Shown piece by piece: positions 1-8,039 of a stretch of DNA of 27,653 nt (position 1 is its first letter; every line of letters starts with the position of its first letter). This DNA is from JBMOLL01 sp049325415. Lineage in GTDB: Bacteria; Bacteroidota; Bacteroidia; Bacteroidales; GCA-2748055. The stretch covers positions 1 through 27,653 of the forward strand of contig JBMOLL010000140.1 in the NCBI GenBank assembly GCA_049325415.1. Direction: 5' to 3'. The notes under the pieces were generated by a model, which did no database searches, was not told where the DNA came from, and worked only from the letters and a program-made list of their open reading frames with translations. A program made the translations under genes and the position numbers.

Positions 1-494
1 TTGAAGACCATGTTGAAGTAGCGGATGTAATCGCTGTTAAAACGATATTTATATTTTCCGGAACGGGCTGCGGCAAGAACATCTGTATTGATATCACTGG
101 CGTAGATGTTGGATTTTTCAAGAAGACCCATGTGATCCAGCAGCATCATCATTGAGTAGACTTCCTGACCGGTGGAACAGCCCGGATGCCAGACAGAAAT
201 GGAATCCTGATTCCTGAACCGGGGCAGGATATTTTCTTTCAGGGAGATCCAGACAGCAGGATCGCGGAAGAGTTCAGTGGTATTTACCGTGATCTTTTTG
301 ACAATGAGTTCAAGCAGGGATGGATCAGTACGCATCCTGCCAGCAAGCCCGGAAAGATCAATATGGAAGTCATCAGTAATCTTCAATAACCTTCTCCGGA
401 GTGAACTGAGTGAATAGCCGTAAAAATCATAAATGGAATGATCCCTGACAGTTTGCAGGAAACCGCGTATATCCTCATCTGAAATTTCTTTCAT
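1..494 (-). CDS. CheR-type SAM-dependent protein methyltransferase (5' part, cut by window edge)
   Basis: Reading the minus strand from the ATG at 494-492 gives an uninterrupted frame of about 164 codons that runs off the window. It carries the CheR hallmarks: an N-terminal helical part (residues 1-70), VNTTELFRDP (the family's VNxTxFFR segment), the SAM-binding loop HPGCSTGQEVYS, and ASDINTDVLAAARSGKY, the acidic Asp-x-Asn strand that binds the SAM ribose. CheR proteins methylate glutamates on chemoreceptors. In gliding or non-motile Bacteroidota, CheR homologues are often parts of sensory or signalling fusions, so the true target is unknown. Roughly the last 100 residues of a typical stand-alone CheR are missing here. 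A good promoter lies upstream at 552-522. The family assignment is secure; the biological role is not. Confidence 0.88.
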   Translation of the reverse strand, partial: MKEISDEDIRGFLQTVRDHSIYDFYGYSLSSLRRRLLKITDDFHIDLSGLAGRMRTDPSLLELIVKKITVNTTELFRDPAVWISLKENILPRFRNQDSISVWHPGCSTGQEVYSMMMLLDHMGLLEKSNIYASDINTDVLAAARSGKYKYRFNSDYIRYFNMVF

Positions 495-521
495 GCCATT
501 TTTTTTACAGCAGTTTCACGG

Positions 522-552
522 TAAATCTAATGATTTATCATCAGACCTCAAA
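522..552 (-). promoter_or_regulatory. Bacteroidota-type promoter for the CheR-like gene
   Basis: On the minus strand TTTG (552-549) is followed after exactly 19 bases by TAGATTTA (529-522), one base from the TAnnTTTG consensus of the Bacteroidota primary sigma factor. The ATG lies about 28 bases downstream, leaving a short leader. It is divergent from the purQ-like promoter, with about 20 bases between them. Confidence 0.6.
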
Positions 553-571
553 GGCAGGAAAAGCGCCCTGA

Positions 572-602
572 TTTGCAGAAAATAGTTTTATATCTATCTT
601 TG
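572..602 (+). promoter_or_regulatory. Bacteroidota consensus promoter for the PurQ-like gene
   Basis: TTTG at 572-575, a 19-base spacer, then TATCTTTG at 595-602: an exact match to TTTG-N19-TAnnTTTG. Transcription would begin near 609, giving a leader of about 90 bases before the GTG at 701. Confidence 0.7.
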
Positions 603-700
603 AAAAGAGAGGTGAGCATTAAAAGCCGCCTGCGGGAGGAACCATCCTGCCCGAAGGTAAAGATTTAAAAGGCAGAATATTAACGAAAAAACCCGGTCAA

Positions 701-1390
701 GTGGCAAAGTTCAGTATCCTGGTTTTTCCCGGAGCACATGGGGACAATGACCTGAAGGTAGTTCTGGAAAGTCAGTTCGGCATACGGGCCGAAATGATCT
801 GGTTCAGAAATGCCAGTCCCTTCGACACGGATGTTTTGCTGATACCCGGTGGTTTTCCCTGCCGGGGATCCCTGGCCTCTTCGCAATGTGTACAGGATAC
901 GGTGGTAATTGAACTGATCCAGAATTTTGCAGCCAAGGGTAAGGTGGTCTGCGCTTTCGGGAACGGTTTTCAGCTCCTTTGTGAAGCCGGTCTTCTCCCT
1001 GGAACCCTGGAGAGGAATCTTTCAGGCAAGTTCATATGCAGGAGCACGTATATTAAACCGGATAATGATTACCTGGCCCTTACCAATCAGCTGCATAACG
1101 ATCAGGCCTACCAGATCCCGATTGCAACAGCTTATGGCAGATACGATGCTTCAGAGGACTTGCTCAGGGAGATGCGGCAGGATCAGCAGATCATTTTCAG
1201 GTATTGCGATCAGGCCGGACGTATTTCAGAAGCGGTGAATGATACCGGATCGGTGGATAATATCGCCGGTGTATGCAATAAGCGCAAAAATGTATTTGGT
1301 ATGATCCCGCTGCCTGAAAGGGCCGTAATAAGCGGGGGAAGCAGGAACGACGGGCGTTTGCTTTTTGAGTCACTAATCTCATATCTGTAA
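701..1390 (+). CDS. PurQ-like class I glutamine amidotransferase with degenerate active site
   Basis: This 229-residue protein has the length and order of PurQ, the glutaminase subunit of FGAM synthase (step 4 of purine synthesis): LVFPGAHGDND at the N-terminus, LIPGGF (46-52), GNGFQLLCEAGLLPG (87-101), NIAG (187-190) and a C-terminal PxPER (203-207). The catalytic positions are altered. The nucleophile motif G-x-C-N-G-F-Q reads A-F-G-N-G-F-Q, so Cys becomes Gly87. The histidine of PHPER becomes Leu204. IAHGEGRY reads IATAYGRY. Only Glu206 of the triad remains, so glutamine hydrolysis is not expected. GTG 701 is the likely start, but the frame is open back to 623 and a GGAGGA lies at 635-640 before ATC/CTG codons, so an upstream start is possible. 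Many Bacteroidota carry a large fused PurL, which would make this protein a spare paralogue with another role. Confidence 0.8.
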   Translation: MAKFSILVFPGAHGDNDLKVVLESQFGIRAEMIWFRNASPFDTDVLLIPGGFPCRGSLASSQCVQDTVVIELIQNFAAKGKVVCAFGNGFQLLCEAGLLPGTLERNLSGKFICRSTYIKPDNDYLALTNQLHNDQAYQIPIATAYGRYDASEDLLREMRQDQQIIFRYCDQAGRISEAVNDTGSVDNIAGVCNKRKNVFGMIPLPERAVISGGSRNDGRLLFESLISYL

Positions 1391-1417
1391 CATCTTTCCC
1401 GCACTACGGTTCCGCCC

Positions 1418-2053
1418 TCAGCGTATTCGGAAAGAGGTTTTCTTTTCACCGATGTCCATGGAAATGACGCCGATGGATATCAAATTGATCAGCAGGTTTT
1501 TAAGTATTTTTCTATTCACCCCAAGGGCAGCCTGAAGGGTGTCCATCTCTGAATCGGGATGGGTACTCAGGAAACTCAGCAGTGTGTCCTCCCTCTCCGT
1601 ATATGTTACTAAAGTGCCACCGGGTCTTTGTTTTCTTTTCCAGACCTGGAGCAGGATATGATTTGCCAGGATATTCTGGTCTCCCACACGGATGTATGCC
1701 CTCCACCTGTCTTCAGCATCACGGGCCAGAACCGGCCTGGTCGCAGCAGGCGGGATATAGACTTCAAGGACAGTTTTGCCTTCGACAATCCACTTCTTTA
1801 CTTCAAAGGAAACGACCGGAAGGCAATAGCGAAGGGCAGATGATTCAATCATATAATACTCCTCTTCGCTCTGTACCCCTTTGATTTTCCCGTTATCTTT
1901 CACACCGATCAGCAACCGGCCTCCTTCGGTGTTTGAAAAAGCTGAAAGGGTGCGGGCAATCTTGGCCGAATCATTAATCGCAAACTTGAAATCGAGTTGC
2001 TGATGTTCACCTTCGCCGATCAGGTTCAGTATATATTTTTCTCCTTCGTTCAT
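1418..2053 (-). CDS. AlbA_2 (Schlafen-type) domain protein, putative transcriptional regulator
   Basis: A 211-residue protein with an N-terminal AlbA_2 domain. The typical signature is present: E-x-x-x-x-D-F-K near residues 16-23, then a run ending SAFSNTEGGRLLIGVKDNG, and YIRVGDQN in the second half of the domain. The last ~60 residues (from about 150) look like a winged helix: EDTLLSFLSTHP, then QAALGVNRKILKNLLINLI, then a short strand. In this family AlbA_2 plus winged helix usually means a DNA-binding regulator, though some AlbA_2 proteins are nucleases. It is convergent with the purQ-like gene, with stop codons 27 bases apart. No clear promoter was seen; TAAAGATA at 2082-2089, read on the minus strand, is one base from the -7 element. 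Confidence 0.8.
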   Translation of the reverse strand: MNEGEKYILNLIGEGEHQQLDFKFAINDSAKIARTLSAFSNTEGGRLLIGVKDNGKIKGVQSEEEYYMIESSALRYCLPVVSFEVKKWIVEGKTVLEVYIPPAATRPVLARDAEDRWRAYIRVGDQNILANHILLQVWKRKQRPGGTLVTYTEREDTLLSFLSTHPDSEMDTLQAALGVNRKILKNLLINLISIGVISMDIGEKKTSFRIR

Positions 2054-2270
2054 GCTTTCCCGGCAGCGTTGTATTTCCCATTAAAGATAAAAAGAATGCA
2101 TGGATTTTTATGCAAGGGGGACGAAGAGAGCTTTGGAGTGCGATGTCCTGTGGAGCAAATTTTGCTGTTCGGTCGGGTAGGTTATATCCTGACGATTTCT
2201 TATCTTTCAAAATCAAAAAACTGAAATTTCTATCTAACAATATTACTAACTAATTGGAAATCATAACATC

Positions 2271-3764
2271 ATGAAGAAACCTGAGAAAATCCAGGAGAAA
2301 GGGGGCATGTCCAGAAGAAGGTTTGTTGCCACTTCGGCTACTGCTGCCGTAGGTTTAACGATTCTGCCGAGTGGGATCATCAGTGCCAAAGGCCGCGTTG
2401 CCCCCAGCGATAAACTCAATATCGCAGGAATCGGTGTTGGTGGAATGGGCCATTCCAACATTGATAACATGAATTCCCAGAATATAGTTGCATTGTGCGA
2501 TGTCGACTGGGATTATGCTGCCGGGGCATTTACCGATTATCCGAACGCACAGAAATATTACGATTATCGTAAAATGTTGGATGAGATGGGTAAAAGCATA
2601 GATGCCGTGGTTGTGGCTACTCCTGATCACACTCATGCCATTGCGGCTATGGCTGCCATGCAGTTGGGCAAGCATGTTTATGTTCAGAAGCCCCTGACCC
2701 ATACCGTTTATGAATCCAGGATGCTTCGCTTAAAGGCCAAGGAATACAAGCTGGCTACCCAGATGGGGAACCAGGGCAATTCGGGAATAGGTGTGCGGAC
2801 GATTTGTGAATGGCTCTGGGATGGTGCCATCGGACAGGTTCAGCGGGTTCATGCCTGGACCAACCGCCCGATCTGGCCGCAGGGTCTTGAAAGGCCTGAA
2901 ACGGGAATGTGGGTTCCCGAAACGCTTAACTGGGATCTATTCATCGGTCCGGCTAAAATGAGACCATACCACGCGGCCTATACACCGTGGAACTGGCGTG
3001 GTTGGTGGGATTTTGGTACCGGTGCACTCGGCGACATGGCCAACCATATCCTCGACCCGGTATTCATGGGACTGAAGCTTGGTTCACCTGTTGCCGTCCA
3101 GGCTTCGTCGACCCAGTTCAATACGGAAAGTGCTCCCCAGGCAGAGGTAGTACATTATTATTTCCCCGAGCGTGAGAAATATATGAAGCTGAAGATGCCG
3201 AAAGTTCACGTTACCTGGTATGACGGCGGAATGATGCCAGAAAGGATTCCCGAGCTTAAAGCCGGAGAACAGATGGGTGACTGGAGTGGCGGAGTCATTT
3301 TTGAAGGTGAGAAAGGAAAGATCATGTGCGGTTGTTACGGTGCGGATCCCCGCCTGTTTATCGGCGGCAAGGAAGCCACAGCCGAATATAAGGCCCCGGT
3401 TGTTCTGCGGAGAGTAGACACCAGCCATGAAATGGACTTTATCCGCGCCTGTAAGGAAAGCCCGGAAAACAGGGTGGAAACCAGTTCTTACTTCGGTTAC
3501 TCCGGTCCTCTGAATGAAATGGTCGTTATGGGGAACCTGGCGGTACGCCTGCAGGATCTTAAGCGACTGCTACTATGGGATGGCGAAGCGATGAAATTCA
3601 CCAATATCAGTGATACCGATGAGGTTTCGATCGTTAAATCTGACAAATTTACCGTACATAACGGTCACCCGACCTTCGACACCAAGCATGAGACCATCAA
3701 TGCCAAGGCTTTTGCCGAAGAGATGATAAGGCATAATTACAGGGAAGGATGGAATTTGATGTAA
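2271..3764 (+). CDS. Tat-exported Gfo/Idh/MocA family oxidoreductase
   Basis: This 497-residue protein starts with a twin-arginine signal (SRRRFVATS at 14-22, then a hydrophobic stretch to about residue 35). The Rossmann fold follows: IAGIGVGGMGHS (51-62) binds NAD(P), CDVDW (75-79) is the acidic strand end, and VVVATPDHTHA plus VQKPLTHT (139-141 replaces the usual EKP with QKP, common in this exported subgroup) close the cofactor domain. WWDFGTGALGDMANHILD is the conserved substrate-side segment. The family acts on sugars, inositols or glycosidic bonds; exported members are thought to fold with cofactor in the cytoplasm before Tat export. The substrate cannot be read from the sequence. It stands alone and ends at a strong terminator. 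Met13 (MSRRRF) is an alternative start. Confidence 0.9.
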   Translation: MKKPEKIQEKGGMSRRRFVATSATAAVGLTILPSGIISAKGRVAPSDKLNIAGIGVGGMGHSNIDNMNSQNIVALCDVDWDYAAGAFTDYPNAQKYYDYRKMLDEMGKSIDAVVVATPDHTHAIAAMAAMQLGKHVYVQKPLTHTVYESRMLRLKAKEYKLATQMGNQGNSGIGVRTICEWLWDGAIGQVQRVHAWTNRPIWPQGLERPETGMWVPETLNWDLFIGPAKMRPYHAAYTPWNWRGWWDFGTGALGDMANHILDPVFMGLKLGSPVAVQASSTQFNTESAPQAEVVHYYFPEREKYMKLKMPKVHVTWYDGGMMPERIPELKAGEQMGDWSGGVIFEGEKGKIMCGCYGADPRLFIGGKEATAEYKAPVVLRRVDTSHEMDFIRACKESPENRVETSSYFGYSGPLNEMVVMGNLAVRLQDLKRLLLWDGEAMKFTNISDTDEVSIVKSDKFTVHNGHPTFDTKHETINAKAFAEEMIRHNYREGWNLM

Positions 3765-3784
3765 TTCTTATTTGACCACTATAC

Positions 3785-3816
3785 AGGAGGGATGAAATTT
3801 CATCCCTCTTTTTTTT
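3785..3816 (+). terminator. Rho-independent terminator after the Gfo/Idh/MocA gene
   Basis: A perfect 22-base palindrome (GAGGGATGAAA followed by its reverse complement, 3787-3808) runs into eight Ts (3809-3816), about 20 bases after the stop codon. Confidence 0.9.
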
Positions 3817-4115
3817 GCACTTGATGTATTCCTGAGAACCTAATATTGACAGAGCTGTATAAGTTTGAGAGGTGATAAAATACAGATTGTTAAAAATATA
3901 ACGGAATTTTTGAGAGGTATTTATTACTTTTCGGTAGACAGATTGTTGTATTTCGATCTCCTGAGAGCTGATTTGGCTCCCACACCCTCATGATGCAGGC
4001 TAAGCAACAGAAATACAATAAGATACGCTGTAAATATCAATTTGCAGGATTACATCAAAAATTTCACAAGCTGCGATTAGGCCCTGAATGAGAGCCCTCT
4101 GAAAATCTGATTGGT
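3817..4115. other. Gene-free AT-rich stretch with short direct and inverted repeats
   Basis: No convincing reading frame is present. Two blocks recur in the same order: TTTGAGAGGT at 3864-3873 and 3909-3918, and ACAGATTGTT at 3882-3891 and 3938-3947. This suggests an old tandem duplication of about 50 bases. A 9-base inverted repeat, TTGTATTTC (3946-3954) with GAAATACAA (4010-4018), encloses about 55 bases. TAATTTTG at 4116-4123 fits the -7 consensus TAnnTTTG for the next gene, but no TTTG lies 19 bases upstream. Confidence 0.45.
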
Positions 4116-4158
4116 TAATTTTGTTTATGCATTATTAATAACTAAAAACTTTACTTGT

Positions 4159-4965
4159 ATGAAAAAACTTTTACTTGGCCTCGTTTCCATCCTGGCAGTA
4201 TTCAGTCTGAATGCACAGGAAAACCTACTTACCAACGGTACTTTTGATGGTATTGAAGGAGCACTCGCCGGCAGAACCTCGAACGAATGGGGTATGTGGT
4301 CGGGTAACGGCGGAACAGCTGAAGTTATCAGCGGTGTTGTCAATGTTACTCCTGTTGCTGCAGCCGACAACTGGAACATGCAGGTTGAACAGTGGCAGTT
4401 TGCTGTTGAGAACGATGTAACCTACACCGTTCAGTTCGATGCATGGGCTGATGCAGACCGCGTTATTGCCCTGACTATTGAAGATCCGGCTAACGGCTAT
4501 TACCTGCTCGGAACAACCGATGATGAAGGTGCTACCGACATCGATGGTGTAATGCGTTCAAAATGGAACATCGACATTACTACCACACAGGCTACCTACA
4601 CCCGTACCCTGACTGTTGATGCCGTTGTTGCCAACACCACTCCGAAATTTGCATTCCTTCTGGCTCAGACCGCTGATATGGTTTACCTTGACAATGTAAG
4701 CCTGGTCGCTGCCGGTACCGGAGTTAATGATGTTAAGAAGAGCGGACTCAGTGTTTATCCGAACCCGGCTGAAGGCGTTCTGCACCTTTCAGGTCTGAAC
4801 GGAGCTGGCAACGTGGTTGTTTTCAACACCCTCGGTGCCCGTGTATGCGAATACCAGAATGTAAACGGAACGATCAATGTTGAAGGCCTGAATTCAGGTG
4901 TTTACATGATCAGGGTTACCGTTGACAACGGTGATGTTTACACTTCAAAATTCGTGAAGAAGTAA
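4159..4965 (+). CDS. Secreted beta-sandwich (CBM-like) protein with type IX secretion sorting domain
   Basis: The frame is open from an ATG at 4111, but the real start is almost certainly 4159, where MKKLLLGLVSILAVFSLNAQ forms a clean signal peptide; this gives 268 residues. Residues 22-195 look like a carbohydrate-binding-module type jelly roll: it opens with NLLTNGTFDG, contains WNMQVEQW and YTVQFDAWAD, and ends YLDNVSLV, as in CBM4/9-like domains. Residues ~205-268 are a type A C-terminal sorting domain (VYPNPAEG, then VFNTLGARV, GLNSGVYMIRV and SKFVKK), which directs export and surface attachment by the T9SS. There is no catalytic domain, so it may be a surface glycan-binding or structural protein. 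Its rich use of common codons and a strong terminator suggest high expression. The exact ligand is unknown. Confidence 0.85.
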   Translation: MKKLLLGLVSILAVFSLNAQENLLTNGTFDGIEGALAGRTSNEWGMWSGNGGTAEVISGVVNVTPVAAADNWNMQVEQWQFAVENDVTYTVQFDAWADADRVIALTIEDPANGYYLLGTTDDEGATDIDGVMRSKWNIDITTTQATYTRTLTVDAVVANTTPKFAFLLAQTADMVYLDNVSLVAAGTGVNDVKKSGLSVYPNPAEGVLHLSGLNGAGNVVVFNTLGARVCEYQNVNGTINVEGLNSGVYMIRVTVDNGDVYTSKFVKK

Positions 4966-5001
4966 ATTCTTCCGGGATTCTTTACCGGTCCCGTTTTATT
5001 G

Positions 5002-5056
5002 AATTGTCTGGGCAAGACCCTATCTTTTGGGAAGGGATTGTCCAGACAATTTTTTT
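5002..5056 (+). terminator. Rho-independent terminator after the T9SS-sorted protein
   Basis: AATTGTCTGGGCAA (5002-5015) pairs with TTGTCCAGACAATT (5038-5051) with a single G-T pair, and an inner CCCT/AGGG extends the stem. A run of Ts follows directly. Confidence 0.88.
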
Positions 5057-5104
5057 ATGTCTGGCCGACCGGGCCAGGCTATAAGCACTTGAAGACAAAG
5101 ATTT

Positions 5105-5133
5105 TTTGAGTTGAAAAAATATAGGTACCTTTG
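5105..5133 (+). promoter_or_regulatory. Putative promoter of the mutL operon
   Basis: TTTG (5105-5108) and TACCTTTG (5126-5133) match the -33 and -7 elements, with a 17-base spacer instead of 19. Transcription would start near 5140, only about a dozen bases before the ATG at 5152. Confidence 0.55.
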
Positions 5134-5151
5134 TGACATAAAGAAGTCATC

Positions 5152-5439
5152 ATGGGAATACCAAGATTTTTTAAGCTTCCAAAAAACAGGCAGTTCAGTT
5201 ACACCCCGATCTATTACGATCAGGACAAGGAGGAACGGCTGGAGCGGGAGCGCAGGATCAGGGCAGAGATGGGGCTGGCTGTTGAAGAAACCGGTCAGCG
5301 ATCTTCAATGATACAGCGAGGATCGTTCCGGCAGTCCATTTCCCAGAAACAGGTCAAGGCAAACCGTTATTCCAATATACGACTGTTCGTAATCCTGGGG
5401 GTCCTTTTATTACTGGCTTATCTGATACTCTACCGCTGA
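5152..5439 (+). CDS. Small single-pass membrane protein upstream of mutL
   Basis: A 95-residue protein with a charged N-terminal part (KEERLERERRIRAEMG, probably a helix at 25-42), a polar middle, and one C-terminal membrane segment (LFVILGVLLLLAYLILYR, about 77-95). It would sit in the inner membrane with the N-terminus in the cytoplasm. The stop codon is separated from the mutL ATG by one base, so the two are co-transcribed and probably translationally coupled. Small proteins of this shape next to mutL are seen in Bacteroidota, but I know of no established function. The overlapping frame from 5111 is a shadow. Confidence 0.75.
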   Translation: MGIPRFFKLPKNRQFSYTPIYYDQDKEERLERERRIRAEMGLAVEETGQRSSMIQRGSFRQSISQKQVKANRYSNIRLFVILGVLLLLAYLILYR

Positions 5440-5440
5440 T

Positions 5441-7255
5441 ATGCCGGATATCATTCATCTCTTACCCGATGCCGTTGCCAATCAGATTGCTGCCGGGGAA
5501 GTCATCCAGCGGCCGGCCTCTGTAGTCAAGGAACTGGTTGAGAACGCTGTGGATGCCGGAGCGTCTTCAATAACGGTCAGGATCAAGGATGCCGGAAAAA
5601 CCCTGGTGCAGGTTATTGATAACGGACAGGGAATGACCGAGAGCGATGCCCGGCGTTGCTTCGAGCGGCATGCCACGTCGAAGATCTCAGATGCAAATGA
5701 CCTTTTTGCCATCCGGACGATGGGATTTCGCGGAGAGGCCCTGGCTTCGATTGCGGCCATTGCCGAAGTCACCCTGAAAACAAGAAGACCGGAGGATGAA
5801 CTGGGGACCACGGTTCATATTACGGGTTCAAGGATCCAGTCTCAGGAGCCCGACGCAACACCTCCCGGAACCAACATCATGGTCCGGAACCTCTTTTTTA
5901 ATGTGCCGGCCCGAAGGAAATTCCTCAAGAGCGACAATACGGAACTCCGGCATATCATCACTGAATTCACCCACGTTTCCCTTGCCTGTCCGGAAACCGA
6001 ATTCATCCTGATCCACAATAACACCGAGATTTTCCATCTTAGCGCCGGTAACCGCCGGACAAGGATTGCGGGGCTCTTTGGCAAACAGGTGCTGCAACAT
6101 CTGATCCCGGTAGAAAATGAGACCACCCTGGTTAAGATCTCTGGTTTCATCTGTAAACCGGAGTATGCCAAAAAGACATACGGGGAACAGTTTTTCTTCG
6201 TGAACAACCGATTCATGAAGCATCCCTATTTCCAGAAAGCAGTGGTTCAGGCCTATGAAGGGATCCTGCCTGCCGATCATATACCGTCCTTCTTTATCTT
6301 TATGGAGAGCGATCCGTCCAAGATTGATATAAATATTCATCCGACCAAAACGGAGATTAAATTCGAAGATGAACGGTCAATATGGCATATTATGGCTGCA
6401 GCCGTCAAGGAAGCGATCGGGAAACATAATCTTTCTCCGGCCATCGATTTTCTGACGCACGGGGTGATTGATATCCCGGTGTTGCGGAGTGATACCGAGA
6501 TCCGGATTCCCCGTGTTGACACCGATCCCGACTATAATCCCTTCAGGGAAGAAACACGGAATGAATTCCGGTCCGGAAGCAGCCGCATAGCCCCGGAAGT
6601 TGAATTATGGGAGAAACTGTATAAAAGACGCGAAAGCGAAGATACTGGCTATGGCACAGGTTTTGAAGAGACGGACAGGAACGAGGGTCAGCTTACGCCA
6701 AAATACCTTCAGGTAAAGAACAAATATATTCTGACACCTGTTAAATCAGGCGTGATGTGGATTGATCAACGGAGAGCACACGAGCGGATCCTTTATGAGC
6801 AGAACCTGGATACGGTGAAGAGGAACAACAGAATTGCCCAGCAGTCGCTCTTTCCTGAAACGATCAGTTTCAGTGCAGCCGATTATATGGTTTCCCGGGA
6901 AATTATTCCCGAGCTTGCCGGCCTGGGATTTGATATACGCGACCTTGGCAACAATTCAATTATTGTCGACGGAGTGCCCTCCGGATTGTCGGAGCCCGAT
7001 ATCAGGAAGGTCATTGAGGAACTGATCGAGCAGTTCAAGAATCTTCGTGGTGATCTTGAACTTGAAATGGAAGACAAGGTGGTAAGGTCCATGGCCGCAG
7101 CCTGTGCAATACCCTATGGCAGGGTTCTCCAACAGGAAGAAATGCGAGGCATCGTTGATCAGCTCTTTGCCTGCAGCAATCCGAATTTCACCCCTTCGGG
7201 GAAGCCGATCGTAACCATCGTTAAGATGGAGGATATTGAAAAGTTGTTTAACTGA
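5441..7255 (+). CDS. mutL: DNA mismatch repair protein MutL
   Basis: A 604-residue MutL with the GHKL ATPase motifs in order: NQIAAGEVIQRP (14-25), ELVENAVDAG (31-40), DNGQGM (60-65), FERHATSKI (74-82) and GFRGEALASI (95-104). A variable linker (about 335-420) leads to the C-terminal dimerisation domain. That domain holds DQRRAHERILYE (from Asp442), the counterpart of the metal-binding endonuclease motif DQHAxxExxxxE with Arg in place of His, and ends ACAIPYGR...FTPSGKP, where endonuclease-type proteins have CPHGRP. MutL couples MutS mismatch recognition to strand removal. Whether this one nicks DNA is uncertain because these metal-binding residues differ. It lies second in the operon and is followed by two rhomboid genes after 38 bases. 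Confidence 0.97.
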   Translation: MPDIIHLLPDAVANQIAAGEVIQRPASVVKELVENAVDAGASSITVRIKDAGKTLVQVIDNGQGMTESDARRCFERHATSKISDANDLFAIRTMGFRGEALASIAAIAEVTLKTRRPEDELGTTVHITGSRIQSQEPDATPPGTNIMVRNLFFNVPARRKFLKSDNTELRHIITEFTHVSLACPETEFILIHNNTEIFHLSAGNRRTRIAGLFGKQVLQHLIPVENETTLVKISGFICKPEYAKKTYGEQFFFVNNRFMKHPYFQKAVVQAYEGILPADHIPSFFIFMESDPSKIDINIHPTKTEIKFEDERSIWHIMAAAVKEAIGKHNLSPAIDFLTHGVIDIPVLRSDTEIRIPRVDTDPDYNPFREETRNEFRSGSSRIAPEVELWEKLYKRRESEDTGYGTGFEETDRNEGQLTPKYLQVKNKYILTPVKSGVMWIDQRRAHERILYEQNLDTVKRNNRIAQQSLFPETISFSAADYMVSREIIPELAGLGFDIRDLGNNSIIVDGVPSGLSEPDIRKVIEELIEQFKNLRGDLELEMEDKVVRSMAAACAIPYGRVLQQEEMRGIVDQLFACSNPNFTPSGKPIVTIVKMEDIEKLFN

Positions 7256-7293
7256 AAAAACGGGAGCCCGGATCCCTGATCCGGTTTAGAGCT

Positions 7294-8031
7294 ATGAGCA
7301 GAATTTACTTTGGACGAACGAGTGATACACCCCCGGTTGTTAAGAACCTGATCATCATCAATGTGATTATGCTGGTCGGGACCATTTTCTTTGAGAGGGT
7401 CATGAATATCAGCCTGACCTATTACCTGGGCCTGTATCTTTTTGAATCCCCTCTTTTCAGGCCCTGGCAGATCCTTACCCATATGTTCATGCACGGCGGG
7501 ATTGCCCACCTGTTCTTCAATATGTGGGCTCTGTGGATGTTTGGGAAAACACTGGAAAGTGTTTGGGGAAGCAAACGTTTCCTGATCTATTACCTGGTGA
7601 CGGGTCTTGGTGCTGCATTTTTTCATTCGCTGGTCAACTACATAGAACTTGCCCCAACCCTCCACGCCGCGAAGGCATTTTACAATGTTGATCATATCAA
7701 CATCGCCCTGCTCCGTGAACTTCTCCAGCCCGGAAACCAGTTCCTCCAGCTGGGGGATGCTCTGCGGATTCCGACTGTCGGCGCTTCGGGGGCCGTCTTC
7801 GGCGTTCTGCTGGCTTTTGGTATGCTTTTCCCCAACACTCCCCTGTTCATCATTCCCATTCCCTTCCCGATCAAGGCCAAGTGGATGGTCATCGGTTACG
7901 GGGCACTGGAATTGTACCTGGGTGTTTCACAGCCTGGAAGCAACATTGCGCATTTTGCCCATCTGGGCGGGATGTTGTTCGGATTCATCCTGATTAAATA
8001 CTGGAGTAAATACAGCCGGAACTTTTACTGA
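7294..8031 (+). CDS. Rhomboid family intramembrane serine protease (first of two)
   Basis: A 245-residue membrane protein with six or seven hydrophobic helices. The rhomboid catalytic dyad is present: GASGAVFG with Ser165, and FAHLGG with His223. HMFMHGGIAHLFFNMWALWMFG (partly residues 63-84) is the usual HGxxHxxxNM loop-helix. Such enzymes cut transmembrane segments of substrate proteins within the membrane. An unusual ~45-residue insertion (about 115-160, NYIELAPTL to LQLGDALRI) lies between the third helix and the active-site helix; similar inserts occur in Bacteroidota homologues. It starts 38 bases after mutL and ends 8 bases before the next rhomboid. The substrate is unknown. Confidence 0.93.
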   Translation: MSRIYFGRTSDTPPVVKNLIIINVIMLVGTIFFERVMNISLTYYLGLYLFESPLFRPWQILTHMFMHGGIAHLFFNMWALWMFGKTLESVWGSKRFLIYYLVTGLGAAFFHSLVNYIELAPTLHAAKAFYNVDHINIALLRELLQPGNQFLQLGDALRIPTVGASGAVFGVLLAFGMLFPNTPLFIIPIPFPIKAKWMVIGYGALELYLGVSQPGSNIAHFAHLGGMLFGFILIKYWSKYSRNFY

Positions 8032-8039
8032 CACAGGTC

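Noticed and set aside
186..389. Plus-strand small frame inside the CheR-like gene
   Set aside because: Lies antisense to conserved SAM-binding codons.
3946..4018. Insertion-sequence ends
   Set aside because: The 9-base inverted repeat encloses only ~55 bases with no transposase and no target duplication.
4111..4158. Upstream ATG adding 16 residues to the T9SS-sorted protein
   Set aside because: The signal peptide starts at 4159, and a -7-like element covers the upstream ATG region.
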